Assembly (NCBI GenBank): GCA_023230325.1
Contig: JALNXN010000001.1
Span: 62,001 to 126,000 of the forward strand
Length of the DNA: 64,000 nucleotides
Source: an archaeon
Lineage (GTDB): Archaea > Iainarchaeota > Iainarchaeia > Iainarchaeales > CSSED10-239
Reading direction: 5' to 3'
The position numbers and the translations under genes are program-made. Below the pieces are notes generated by a model. It did no database searches and was not told where the DNA came from. It saw nothing but the letters and a program-made list of their open reading frames with translations. Positions 17,250 through 26,155 of this stretch are shown one piece after another. How positions within the stretch are numbered: the first letter of the stretch is position 1; each line of letters opens with the position of its first letter.

Positions 17250-18362
17250 GTGTTAATTTACAAAAATTTAAATTCAAAATTAAAAAAGAAAGGGTATTTT
17301 ATGTTATCAAAAGCAAGATTTGAAATTTCAGAAATTAAAGTTTTAGAAGAATTTAATAAATTAAAAATAATTTCTGATATTGTAGCTTATAGTGTTAAAT
17401 CAAATCCATATATATCATCAATTTTAGAAACAAGAACAAACTCTATGTTTCTTTTACATCATATAAATGAACTTAGATTTATTAAAGATTATTCAAAAGT
17501 AATTTTTATGTTACATTCTCCTGAAAGTAAAGAACTTGATTTTATATTTGAAAAAAAAATAAATACTTTTATTGTGGATAATATTAATGATCTTGAAAGT
17601 CTTTTAAATTATATAAAAGTAAATAAAAAAGAAATAAATTTATTATTAAGAATGAGATTAAAAGAGTACACAGTGTCTTCAGGGAAATACTTTATATTTG
17701 GCTTTTACTCTGAACAAATTAATGATTTAATACCAAAGTTAAAAGAAAATAAAAATATATTAGAGTTGGGAATTCATTTTCATAGAAAAACACAAAACCT
17801 CTCAGAGTGGAATATTATTAATGAGCTTGAAGATTCTTTATCTAACTTAGTTTTTGAAAATATTGATTATATAGATATTGGCGGAGGAATTCCAATCAAT
17901 TATAAGAACATTTCATCAAAGGCTATTGATTCAATATATATAAAGATTAAAAAACTAAAAGACTATTTTAATAAATTAAACATAAGATTAATAATTGAAC
18001 CAGGAAGAAGAATTGCAGGACCAAGTGGGAAATTAATTACAACTATTAGAAATATTGTGGATAATAATATCTTTATAGATGCTTCTGTTTTTAATTGTTC
18101 AATGGACACTATTGTTTCTCATATTAAGTTATTAGTTGAAAATGAAGAAGATGATAATGAAAGTTCTGATGGAAAAGGAAAAGGGTATTTGATAAAAGGA
18201 TTGACTCCTGCTTCAGAAGATATCTTTAGATATAGAGTTTATTTTAAAAAACCTTATACCCCTAAAATTGGAGACAAAATAATCTTTTTAAATGCTGGAG
18301 CCTATATTTATTATACAGATCTTTTTAATCTAGAAAGACCTGAGATAAAGTTTGTTAAGTGA
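17250..18362 (+). CDS. PLP-dependent ornithine/arginine/diaminopimelate decarboxylase-family protein lacking the usual Cys
   Basis: The fold type III alanine-racemase-like barrel carries the PLP lysine in YSVKSNP, HFHRKTQ, the phosphate loop IDIGGGIP, EPGRRIAGPSG, and the C-terminal NAGAYIYYTDLFN. In most relatives the barrel is completed by a partner Cys in a GPTCDxxD segment; here the aligned segment is GLTPASED, so the Cys is Pro while the last Asp is kept. Beside dys and an agmatinase-like gene it is best read as an arginine or ornithine decarboxylase. I keep the GTG at 17250 because the family's first strand needs residues before the ATG at 17301. Confidence 0.85.
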   Translation: MLIYKNLNSKLKKKGYFMLSKARFEISEIKVLEEFNKLKIISDIVAYSVKSNPYISSILETRTNSMFLLHHINELRFIKDYSKVIFMLHSPESKELDFIFEKKINTFIVDNINDLESLLNYIKVNKKEINLLLRMRLKEYTVSSGKYFIFGFYSEQINDLIPKLKENKNILELGIHFHRKTQNLSEWNIINELEDSLSNLVFENIDYIDIGGGIPINYKNISSKAIDSIYIKIKKLKDYFNKLNIRLIIEPGRRIAGPSGKLITTIRNIVDNNIFIDASVFNCSMDTIVSHIKLLVENEEDDNESSDGKGKGYLIKGLTPASEDIFRYRVYFKKPYTPKIGDKIIFLNAGAYIYYTDLFNLERPEIKFVK

Positions 18363-18397
18363 AAATAGAAAGATAAAAGTTTTAGATGTGATGTGTT

Positions 18398-19240
18398 TTG
18401 AAAATAATTGCAAGAAGACCTGTTAATAAAAAGAAAAAGGTAAAACCATTTGTGTTTAAAAGTAATAAAGAGTTATTTAAAAATTCAATAGAGCAACATA
18501 ATAAGTTTAAAATTTTAGTTTATAATCCTGAGATTAAGACCTTATTACGAGAGTTGTCTAAAAAAGAGAAAAATCCTGGATTACTTGAAATAATAAATAA
18601 AATGTCAAAACAAAATTATAGACATAAACTAAATTCATTAGATTCTAAAAAGATTAGTTCATATAGAGACCCGATTGGTAGATTTATACTAAAGATCATA
18701 CCTAATGAATACAATGTTTTTGGAGCCAAATCAAAAGGGAATTCTAATTTTGAATTATTTGAATTGTCTGTTAAATCTAAAGGGAAATTAAAAAAATATT
18801 TTTTAAAAGAATATAGAGATGGTCGAATATTTAAAGATGCAACTGCTGAATTGTTGTTATTAAAGATTATGGAGAAAGAAGGCATTAATATTATAAAACC
18901 GCAATTTGCTTTTGATAATATTGTTAATAAAAATAAAAATAATAGTAGAAGTTTTATTGCTTATGAGTTTTCTAATTTGCATACTGTCGAAGAGGTAGTT
19001 AATAATAGAGTGCAAGGATCTAAATTGCTTGATTCTGAATATAGACTAATTAGATCTAAAATAAATGCTGTTAGATCAAATTTTAAAAGAAAAACTAAAA
19101 TTGAGTTAGATGATGTTTTTATAAATAATGTATTTTTAGAGAGAGGAAATGAAAATATTAAATTATATTTTTTTGACCCTTACACTTATTCATCCGTTAG
19201 TCAGTTACATAATTTAGCAAAAGAAAGAGGAATAGTTTAA
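18398..19240 (+). CDS. Kinase-like hypothetical protein in polyamine operon
   Basis: The 280-aa product starts at a TTG. Its C-terminal two-thirds resembles a reduced protein/antibiotic-kinase fold: KYFLKEYRDG (possible ATP-lysine strand), AELLLLKIMEKEGINIIKPQ (helix C and strand 4), FIAYEFSNLHTVEEVV (hinge), and DDVFINNVFLERGNENIKLYFFDP (possible catalytic loop and metal Asp). The usual HxD is absent, so it may be inactive or a divergent small-molecule kinase. Assignment is weak. It lies between the decarboxylase and the agmatinase. Confidence 0.5.
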   Translation: MKIIARRPVNKKKKVKPFVFKSNKELFKNSIEQHNKFKILVYNPEIKTLLRELSKKEKNPGLLEIINKMSKQNYRHKLNSLDSKKISSYRDPIGRFILKIIPNEYNVFGAKSKGNSNFELFELSVKSKGKLKKYFLKEYRDGRIFKDATAELLLLKIMEKEGINIIKPQFAFDNIVNKNKNNSRSFIAYEFSNLHTVEEVVNNRVQGSKLLDSEYRLIRSKINAVRSNFKRKTKIELDDVFINNVFLERGNENIKLYFFDPYTYSSVSQLHNLAKERGIV

Positions 19241-19254
19241 ATTATTGGTTATAT

Positions 19255-20130
19255 ATGAACTTTATGAATTTACCCAAAGAATTTAGCAATAAAGAAAAAT
19301 CAAAAGTAATTATTGTGCCTATAGAGTATGACGGCTATGTTACTACTGGTGGAGGAGCAAACAAAGGTCCTAAAGAAATTATTAAAGCTTCATATGAATT
19401 AGAATATTTTGATTGTGAACTAGAGACTGAACCATACCTTGCAGGAATACATACAACAAAAAGTATAGTTGTTAAAAAAAATAAAGAAAATTATTTTTAT
19501 AAAGATTCACAGAAAATGTTGGACAGACTATCCACACTTTTAATCTCTAAAAAATTTCCAATTTTTTTAGGTTCTGATCATTCCACTACTTTTCCTGTTG
19601 TTAATTATTTGGAAAAAGTAAATTCAGATTTTGGAATAATAATCTTTGATGCTCATTCAGATTTAAGAGAACCTCTTGGAAAAGAAACTTGGTGGCATGC
19701 TTGTGTTTCTAGATTAATATCTAAAAAACATAAAACCTTAATTGCGGGCATTAGAAGTCAAGATTTTTATGAAAAAGAATATTTAGATTCTAAAGATTCA
19801 AAAAGTCTAAAAGTTATTCTTGCAAATGATTTAAAAAAATCACAAAAGACTTTTAATTTAGAATTAGAAAATCTTCCTAAAAAAATATTCATATCAATAG
19901 ATGTTGATTTTTTTGATCCTTCCATAATCAGAAACACAAATACTCCTGAACCTGGTGGCTTTGATTGGTTTGAAATTAATAATCTTCTAAAAGAAATATT
20001 TAAAAGAAAGGAAGTGATTGGAATTGATATTACAGAATTTTCTCCAAAAGGCCCTTTATGGAACTATAAAGGAGAAGCTTATCTTTTAGCAAAATTAATC
20101 TACAAAGTTATTGCTTATAAATTTAATTGA
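19255..20130 (+). CDS. speB: Agmatinase/arginase-family ureohydrolase
   Basis: The 291-aa product has all manganese motifs: FLGSDHSTT, IIFDAHSDLR, and FISIDVDFFDPS, plus GIDITEFSP near the end. The family hydrolyses guanidino groups; with an arginine decarboxylase-like gene upstream, agmatine to putrescine and urea is the likely reaction. It ends the operon that begins with dys, 14 bases after the kinase-like gene, so the cluster could supply polyamine for hypusine formation. Exact substrate is inferred. Confidence 0.9.
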   Translation: MNFMNLPKEFSNKEKSKVIIVPIEYDGYVTTGGGANKGPKEIIKASYELEYFDCELETEPYLAGIHTTKSIVVKKNKENYFYKDSQKMLDRLSTLLISKKFPIFLGSDHSTTFPVVNYLEKVNSDFGIIIFDAHSDLREPLGKETWWHACVSRLISKKHKTLIAGIRSQDFYEKEYLDSKDSKSLKVILANDLKKSQKTFNLELENLPKKIFISIDVDFFDPSIIRNTNTPEPGGFDWFEINNLLKEIFKRKEVIGIDITEFSPKGPLWNYKGEAYLLAKLIYKVIAYKFN

Positions 20131-20138
20131 TTTCTTTT

Positions 20139-20267
20139 CAAAAATTTAACACTCAATTACACTTAATAAACCAATTTCTAATTGTAAGCAATAGACCTAT
20201 TTTAAAAATTTAACACTCAATTACACTTAATAAACCAATTTCTAATTGTAAGCAATAGATCTATTTT
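20139..20267. repeat. 64-bp tandem repeat, two copies
   Basis: Two head-to-tail copies of a 64-base unit, differing at one position (GACCTA versus GATCTA). The unit contains AACACTCAATTACACTTA. It lies just after the speB stop and before the CcdA fusion gene, with no coding capacity. Recent duplication is likely; a role in termination is possible. Confidence 0.85.
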
Positions 20268-20380
20268 AGAAATTACCTTTATAAATATTTACTTGTATAT
20301 TATATTATTAAGATTAAATTATTATCAAAATTATAAATCATAATTCTTAAGATTTAAATAAATAAAATGTGATAAATTCT

Positions 20381-21958
20381 ATGAAAATAAATAAACTATT
20401 TTTTATAATTGTATTGTTCTTTTCATTACTATTGATTGGAGGTTATTTTTTTGCAGGAGATGATTGTATCGATCAAGACACCAATGAAGATCTTTGTGTA
20501 ATTGATCCAAATGATCAAAATGGTTTGTTTCCCAACTTAGATTTTAACAATTTAAATAATAATTCAGTTGATAATAATTCAATTGATAATGTGAATGACT
20601 ACATTTGTGGAGTTTACTTTACAGGAATTGGTTGTCCTCATTGTGCAAAAATAGATCCATATTTATTTAAGGAAACTTTACCATTTAACAGTAACCTTGT
20701 AATCATTGAATTTGAAGTAAAATCAAAAAGAGAAAATGCAAAACTTGCAATTCCTTATGATAATAGTTACAATTCTGGTTTAGAGATTCCTTTTTTAATA
20801 GTTAATAAAGAAAATGTGCATTATTATGATTCTATTAAAAATAATTTTATACAAAATAATTTTAATAATCTAAAAACTAATGCTTGTCCTTTTCCAACCT
20901 CTGTTTATGAAGATGGAGACACAACTTTTAATAATTTAAATTTAAATAAAATAAATGGAAGTCCTGTTATTTGGTTAAATGATAGGGGTCTAGAAAGAAC
21001 AGGAGAAAGTGATGTTGACCCAATTTTATTAAAAAAATTATTAACTGATCAAAATATAGATTCTGTTCTAAGACAAATACCGCATAAACATGCTGATGAA
21101 AAGTTTTTAACATACTCAGGAGGAGTTGTATTTTTTGATAATAGTATTGTTTTTGATGGTTGGAAGTTCTATTTTAATGGTGTTTGTATAGATAATGATT
21201 CTAATCAAACAATTTGTCAAGACTCAAACACAACTAATGATTATGGGACAACAACTAAACCAAATTATGAAAGGTTAAGTTTAATTAAAGTAATTAGTTT
21301 AGCTTTAACAGATGCAGTTAATCCTTGTGCTTTTGCAGTTTTGTTAATGTTACTTTTAGCAATAACCACAAGTAATCCTAAAAGTAAGAAAAAGATTTTA
21401 CTTTCAGGACTTTCTTTTGCATTATCGATCTTTATTATGTATTTTTTATATGGTTTAATATTTATTACATTTTTTAAATCATTTAGTGGTAATGTTTCAA
21501 TTATTTTTTATAAAGCATTTGCAATCTTTGCAGTTCTTCTTGGACTATGGCAATTAAAGGATTTCTTTTATTATAAGCCAGGATCAATTGGAACAGAGAT
21601 GCCAATGAAGTTAAGACCGAAAGTACAGAGACTACTTTCAAAAGCAACATCTCCAAGAGGTGCATTTGTTATTGGTTTGTTTGTGACAGTGTTTTTGTTA
21701 CCATGCACTATTGGACCTTACATTATTGCAACAAGTTCTTTAGCTTTTGTAGACTTAATGAAGTCAATGCCTTTGTTGTTATTATATAATTTAATATTTA
21801 TAATTCCAATGATTGTTATAACTTTGTTAATATATTTTGGATTTAAGAAAATACAAGACCTTGGAGAATGGAAACAAAAAAATATTAGATATTTACATTT
21901 AATTTCAGGAGCAATAATTTTAATTTTAGGACTGTTGATGTTGTTTGGAATTCTTTGA
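20381..21958 (+). CDS. Thioredoxin-like domain fused to CcdA/DsbD-type membrane domain
   Basis: I use the ATG at 20381, seven bases after GTGAT. After a signal anchor (residues 1-22) and an Asn/Asp-rich linker comes a thioredoxin-like domain with CPHC in FTGIGCPHCAKIDP. The C-terminal half (about residue 310 onward) has six membrane helices with the paired CcdA cysteines in DAVNPCAFAVLL and FLLPCTIGPY. Such proteins carry electrons across the membrane to external disulfides. Order (Trx before CcdA) is the reverse of bacterial DsbD. It probably serves the DsbA-like protein at 46484 and Cys-rich surface proteins. Confidence 0.88.
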   Translation: MKINKLFFIIVLFFSLLLIGGYFFAGDDCIDQDTNEDLCVIDPNDQNGLFPNLDFNNLNNNSVDNNSIDNVNDYICGVYFTGIGCPHCAKIDPYLFKETLPFNSNLVIIEFEVKSKRENAKLAIPYDNSYNSGLEIPFLIVNKENVHYYDSIKNNFIQNNFNNLKTNACPFPTSVYEDGDTTFNNLNLNKINGSPVIWLNDRGLERTGESDVDPILLKKLLTDQNIDSVLRQIPHKHADEKFLTYSGGVVFFDNSIVFDGWKFYFNGVCIDNDSNQTICQDSNTTNDYGTTTKPNYERLSLIKVISLALTDAVNPCAFAVLLMLLLAITTSNPKSKKKILLSGLSFALSIFIMYFLYGLIFITFFKSFSGNVSIIFYKAFAIFAVLLGLWQLKDFFYYKPGSIGTEMPMKLRPKVQRLLSKATSPRGAFVIGLFVTVFLLPCTIGPYIIATSSLAFVDLMKSMPLLLLYNLIFIIPMIVITLLIYFGFKKIQDLGEWKQKNIRYLHLISGAIILILGLLMLFGIL

Positions 21959-22091
21959 ACTTAACAAAAGATTTATATATAATTATTATATATAATTATA
22001 GTAAACAGAAATAAATAAATAATAATTTTAAATTATTAAATTATAAATAATTAAAATAAATTAATTTAAATTTAGATGGATTAGATACCTT

Positions 22092-23480
22092 ATGAGTGTT
22101 ATACTTTGGATTATTTTAGTAATTCTTATTTTAATTTTAACATCAAGACTTGCAAAATTACTTTTTGGCTTTGATCATTATCTTGGATTTTTGATAATGA
22201 TTAGAACTACAAGGTTTATTAAATATTTAGATAGACTTGCAAAAGCAAAAAAAATATTAAATGTTTTTGCAGATATTGGAATTGTTTTGGGTTTTGGTGC
22301 TTTTGGTTTTGATTACTTAATTAAAGATAAAATTAAAAATAAATTTTATAGATTTTTAATATTTATAGGTGTTGCATTTATTTTAACAATAATTACATAT
22401 TTTTCAACATATTCTTTGTTAACTAATAATCCTTTAATATCTCACAACTTTATGATATTTATGGTAATCTTTACAGGGATAATGGGGTTGTCTGGATTTA
22501 CAATGGGGTCATTAGTCTTTTCTGCATTTGATATTATTGCAAAGTTATTTGCTGGAACTGCTGGAACTGCTTGTCCTGGTGTGGGGTTAGTTATCCCTGG
22601 GGTTAAGATGCCAAAGATGGATTTGTTTATACCTTGGTATGGTTGGTTAATTTTAATTTTTTCTGCAATTATTCATGAATTTGCCCACGGAGCTTTACTT
22701 AGAACAATCAAGGTAAAGATAAAGTCAATGGGTTTTATTTTAGCTGCAATTTTACCACTTGGAGCTTTTGTTGAACCAAATGATAAAGATCTATTAAAAA
22801 AGAAAAAGAAATCAATTATAAGAATGTATTCTGCAGGACCTACAAGTAATACTATAATTGCTTTAGTCTTTTTTGTAATTGTCTTATTGGTTAGTCCTTC
22901 AATATCTAATTACACAAATAGCATAGATCAGCAAAGAGATTTAGACATCTATGTTTATTCTGTTGATCAGACGACTGAGGTTTGTGGTTCTGTTTATGAT
23001 AGTCCTGCTTATGGTGTCTTAGATGAAAATGATATAATTGTTTCAATAAATGGGGTGGAAATTTCTAGTAGGCAAGATCTTACTTCTGCATCTAAACTTG
23101 ATCAAGATAACTTGTTTGTTGTAAAAAATAAAGAGACAGGCATAGAAAGAGAAGTTAATTTAAAACCAAATGAGATGGGGAGATTTGGATTTACTTCAGG
23201 CGTTAGACAAGATCCTAATTTTGTAATTCCTGGAAAATATAAATTTTATAAGCACACATTAGCTGTACTTGTTTGGATTGCAATATTAAATTTATTAATT
23301 GCAACAGTAAACTATTTGCCAACAGTTCCATTTGATGGTGGAGCAATGTCACAAATTATATTTAGTGGATACCTAAAAAAGAAAAGAACTGAAAAGAAAA
23401 GAATGAGATTAGTTCAAAGATTTTTTGGAACAATAATTGTGATTTTATTGTTACTAAATATCATTCCATATTTCTTTTAA
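22092..23480 (+). CDS. Site-2 protease family (M50) intramembrane metalloprotease with PDZ domain
   Basis: The 462-aa product has several membrane helices, the zinc motif HEFAHG (AIIHEFAHGALL, about residue 198), a PDZ-like domain between (about residues 300-370, YDSPAYGVLDENDIIVSINGV), and the third ligand region LPTVPFDGGAMSQ. It cuts membrane helices of anchored regulators or signal remnants. Compared with short bacterial S2P it has additional N-terminal helices, as is usual in archaea. It stands alone with an AT-rich promoter. Confidence 0.92.
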   Translation: MSVILWIILVILILILTSRLAKLLFGFDHYLGFLIMIRTTRFIKYLDRLAKAKKILNVFADIGIVLGFGAFGFDYLIKDKIKNKFYRFLIFIGVAFILTIITYFSTYSLLTNNPLISHNFMIFMVIFTGIMGLSGFTMGSLVFSAFDIIAKLFAGTAGTACPGVGLVIPGVKMPKMDLFIPWYGWLILIFSAIIHEFAHGALLRTIKVKIKSMGFILAAILPLGAFVEPNDKDLLKKKKKSIIRMYSAGPTSNTIIALVFFVIVLLVSPSISNYTNSIDQQRDLDIYVYSVDQTTEVCGSVYDSPAYGVLDENDIIVSINGVEISSRQDLTSASKLDQDNLFVVKNKETGIEREVNLKPNEMGRFGFTSGVRQDPNFVIPGKYKFYKHTLAVLVWIAILNLLIATVNYLPTVPFDGGAMSQIIFSGYLKKKRTEKKRMRLVQRFFGTIIVILLLLNIIPYFF

Positions 23481-23493
23481 TTATTTTTAAGAA

Positions 23494-24126
23494 TTATAAT
23501 TTTTGTATAGCATTAATAATTTGTATGAAATTAGATTTAAGTTCTACCTCATTTTTAGAACTTAGAATTATTCTTTCTACTTCTTTGAGAGCAACATTAA
23601 AGAACAGATTTGTTTTAAGTGCATTTCCATTAGCATAAGCTTTACCTTTAAGTTGTATAATTTCAATTATTCTTAGGTATGTGTGGACAATTTCATTATT
23701 AATATTAAATCTTTTAAATAATAATTGTATAATTTTTGATTGTATTTCTGCAATTTCTAATTTTGTAATTACATCTAAGCTATGTAATCTTTTAGATTTT
23801 GCTTCTGCAACAATTTTATTAACTTCTTCTTTTAAATTAAGTTTTGATTTTGTAATGTTTAGTTTAGCTAATTCTTTTTCTAATAATTCATCTTGTCTTT
23901 TAATATCTGTTATTTTTGATTTTATTTTTTCTCTAATGTTTTTATGATTTCTAAGTTCTATTTCTTTTTCCATACTTAGTTGTTCTAAGTTAAGAATTGT
24001 TAAATTTTTATAAGTGATGTCAACATTTCTGTTAGCAGAAAAAGGAATTGGTTTTTTCTTTTCTTTTTCAAGTTCTTTTAGAAATTGACTTCTTTTGTTT
24101 ATTATAATATTCTTTTTTATTGGCAT
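23494..24126 (-). CDS. Coiled-coil hypothetical protein, 210 aa
   Basis: A basic N-terminus (PIKKNIIINKRSQFLKELEK) leads to a long charged helical region (about residues 55-125) with heptad-like spacing, then a more hydrophobic helical domain. There is no signal or membrane segment and no family match. It converges with the site-2 protease gene, 13 bases apart. Likely structural or regulatory; unknown. Confidence 0.55.
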   Translation of the reverse strand: MPIKKNIIINKRSQFLKELEKEKKKPIPFSANRNVDITYKNLTILNLEQLSMEKEIELRNHKNIREKIKSKITDIKRQDELLEKELAKLNITKSKLNLKEEVNKIVAEAKSKRLHSLDVITKLEIAEIQSKIIQLLFKRFNINNEIVHTYLRIIEIIQLKGKAYANGNALKTNLFFNVALKEVERIILSSKNEVELKSNFIQIINAIQKL

Positions 24127-24248
24127 ATATAATCTTTTTTTAAATTTAGTATATTATTATAGATATGAAAAATATATAAATCTATTTTAATTTGTAATTT
24201 TTAAAAAATAGAAAAAAACCAGAAAGGAAAAAGAAAATTAAAATAAAG

Positions 24249-24320
24249 TGCATCTGTCGGGATTCGAACCCGAGTCCCGAGCTTGGAAGGCTCACATACT
24301 AACCCCTATACTACAGATGC
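24249..24320 (-). tRNA. tRNA-Gly(TCC)
   Basis: Acceptor GCATCTG/CAGATGC, anticodon loop CTTCCAA on stem TGAGC/GCTCG gives anticodon TCC (glycine). T arm CGGGTTCGAATCCCG and discriminator A are present. No intron. All stems pair apart from one wobble at the top of the anticodon stem. Confidence 0.93.
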
Positions 24321-24417
24321 AATTGAGATTAATCTGTATTAATTACAAATTAATAAGTATATTATATAAAAAAACATTTATATACCTTTTCTAATTACTA
24401 TTTATTAGTGATTAGAC

Positions 24418-25458
24418 TTGGGAATAGCTATTGGAAAATTAATTGAAGATTGTAAACAAGAATTTAATGTGGAAAAATCTTCAAAGAAGAGATTTGGTTT
24501 TGATGCTTTTAATGTACTCTATCAATTTTTAACAACCATTAGAGGTGTTGATGGAGAACCTTTAAAGAATAATAGAGGAGAAGTTACTTCTCATTTGAAT
24601 GGTTTGTTCTATAGATTGATTAATTTATTGTCTTACAATATAGAAATAGTGTTTGTGTTTGATGGAAAGAGTCATTCTCTAAAACAGAAAACAAAAGATA
24701 AAAGAGCAGAAAAAAAAGAAATTGCAAAAGATAATTATAATAGAGCTGTAGAAGAGGGGAATTTAGAAGATGTTAGAAAGTATTCAAAACAATTTACTAG
24801 GCTTGATGATAAGATACTCTCTGAGTCTAAGGAGTTATTATTGGCTATGGGGGTTAGCTATATTGAAGCACCTTCAGAGGCAGAAGCACAAATATCTTAC
24901 TTAACCTCTATTGGTCAACTGGACTACACAGTTTCTCAAGATTATGATTGTTTGTTGTTTGGATCAAATAATTTGGTTAGGAATTTAACAGTTTCTGGGA
25001 AGAAAAAAATTCCTTCTAAAAATATTTATTTAAACATTACTCCTGAGATTATATATTTAGAGAAAGTAATTAAAAATCTTGGGATTAGTAGAGAAAAATT
25101 AATTTGGTTGGCTTTGTTGATTGGAACTGATTTTAATGATAAGGTTTTAGGTGTTGGTCCAGTTACTGCTTTAAAGCTTGTTAAAGAAAATAATTCTTTT
25201 GAAGAATTAATTTCTAAACTAAAAGAGAAAGGAAAGGATGTTAATTTTGATTATAGGAAAATACAAGATATTTTTCTTAAGCCAAATATTTCTAAAGAGC
25301 CAAAGATAATTAAAGGAAAGTTTGATTCTAATAAGATTAAAGAGATTTTAGTGAATAGGGCAGACTTCTCAGAAGAAAGAATTGAATTAAGTTTAAATAA
25401 ATATCTAAAATTAAAAGAAGAAAGAGATAAACAAAAAACCATAAGTGATTGGTTTTAG
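24418..25458 (+). CDS. fen: Flap endonuclease 1
   Basis: The 346-aa product is a complete FEN1: N-terminal GIAIGKLI, the N-region Asp in RFGFDAFNVLYQF, FVFDGKSHSLK, the internal acidic cluster EAPSEAEAQ and DYTVSQDYDCLLFG, and LLIGTDFNDKVLGVG (helix-hairpin-helix start). It cuts 5' flaps in Okazaki fragments and repair. The end KQKTISDWF is a PCNA-binding PIP box. The TTG start is supported by GTGATT five bases before. It follows tRNA-Gly divergently. Confidence 0.96.
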   Translation: MGIAIGKLIEDCKQEFNVEKSSKKRFGFDAFNVLYQFLTTIRGVDGEPLKNNRGEVTSHLNGLFYRLINLLSYNIEIVFVFDGKSHSLKQKTKDKRAEKKEIAKDNYNRAVEEGNLEDVRKYSKQFTRLDDKILSESKELLLAMGVSYIEAPSEAEAQISYLTSIGQLDYTVSQDYDCLLFGSNNLVRNLTVSGKKKIPSKNIYLNITPEIIYLEKVIKNLGISREKLIWLALLIGTDFNDKVLGVGPVTALKLVKENNSFEELISKLKEKGKDVNFDYRKIQDIFLKPNISKEPKIIKGKFDSNKIKEILVNRADFSEERIELSLNKYLKLKEERDKQKTISDWF

Positions 25459-25463
25459 TTTTT

Positions 25464-25513
25464 TTGTAAATAAAGATAATTGTAAATAAAGATAATTGTA
25501 AATAAAGATAATA
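25464..25513. repeat. Three-copy short tandem repeat
   Basis: The unit TGTAAATAAAGATAAT is repeated three times with a period of about 18 bases between the fen stop and the eL40 stop. It lies between convergent genes and has no coding role. Confidence 0.7.
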
Positions 25514-25533
25514 ATAGAAAAAGAATGTTTTAT

Positions 25534-25686
25534 TTATTTAACATTTTTACCTTTCTTTTTTGCTCTAATTCTTACGGAATTACATTTTTTACAAACTAGT
25601 GGTTTTTTTGCAGATCTCATTGTATTGTTACAAGCCATACAAACCCACATATTTTTTAATCTTCTATCTTTTGCTTCTGTTTCCAT
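25534..25686 (-). CDS. rpl40e: Ribosomal protein eL40
   Basis: The 50-aa product has the four-Cys zinc ribbon WVCMACNNTMRSAK and LVCKKCNSVRIRAK, with a short basic N-terminus and a Lys-rich tail, as in archaeal eL40. It is part of the large ribosomal subunit. The start is set by GGTGA seven bases upstream. It is convergent with fen. Confidence 0.85.
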   Translation of the reverse strand: METEAKDRRLKNMWVCMACNNTMRSAKKPLVCKKCNSVRIRAKKKGKNVK

Positions 25687-26155
25687 TTCTAATTCACCTG
25701 TATTTTTAAATTTAATTTATATATTAAGAAATATATATTGATAATAAAACCTTTTAAATAGTTGTTTTTTATATTTTTATATTTTTTAGTAATTTTAGTA
25801 ATTTTATTAATTTTGTAATTTTACATTTGATCAATTCTGTTTGGTAGTTAAATAATTAAATAAAAGGGTTATATATGTTTTATTTTTCATACGTTCCATT
25901 TTATAAAGTTAATTGTACTAAATTATATAGAATATCAATTTATTTTCATTAAAATTAAGGCGTTTGTCATAATTGAATTGCACATAAACTATTTAGATTA
26001 GTAATTAGGAAATTATGATAATTATAAATCTAATGATTATTTGTTTAGCAATTATAAAAGTATAGAGTAGAAAAAATAAAAGTATAAAATAAAAAAATTA
26101 AAATTAAATAAAAAAATTAAAATTAAATAAAAAAATTAAAAGAGGGGTTTTATTT
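25687..26155. other. Long intergenic region with A-rich leader repeats
   Basis: This 469-base region separates divergent eL40 and the surface-protein gene. It contains TATA-like stretches near 25730-25770 for eL40, and before the surface gene a run of about 60 bases in which AAAAAAATTAAAATTAAAT is repeated about three times. A ribosome site, GAGGGG, precedes the ATG at 26156. No ORF or RNA is apparent. Confidence 0.4.
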
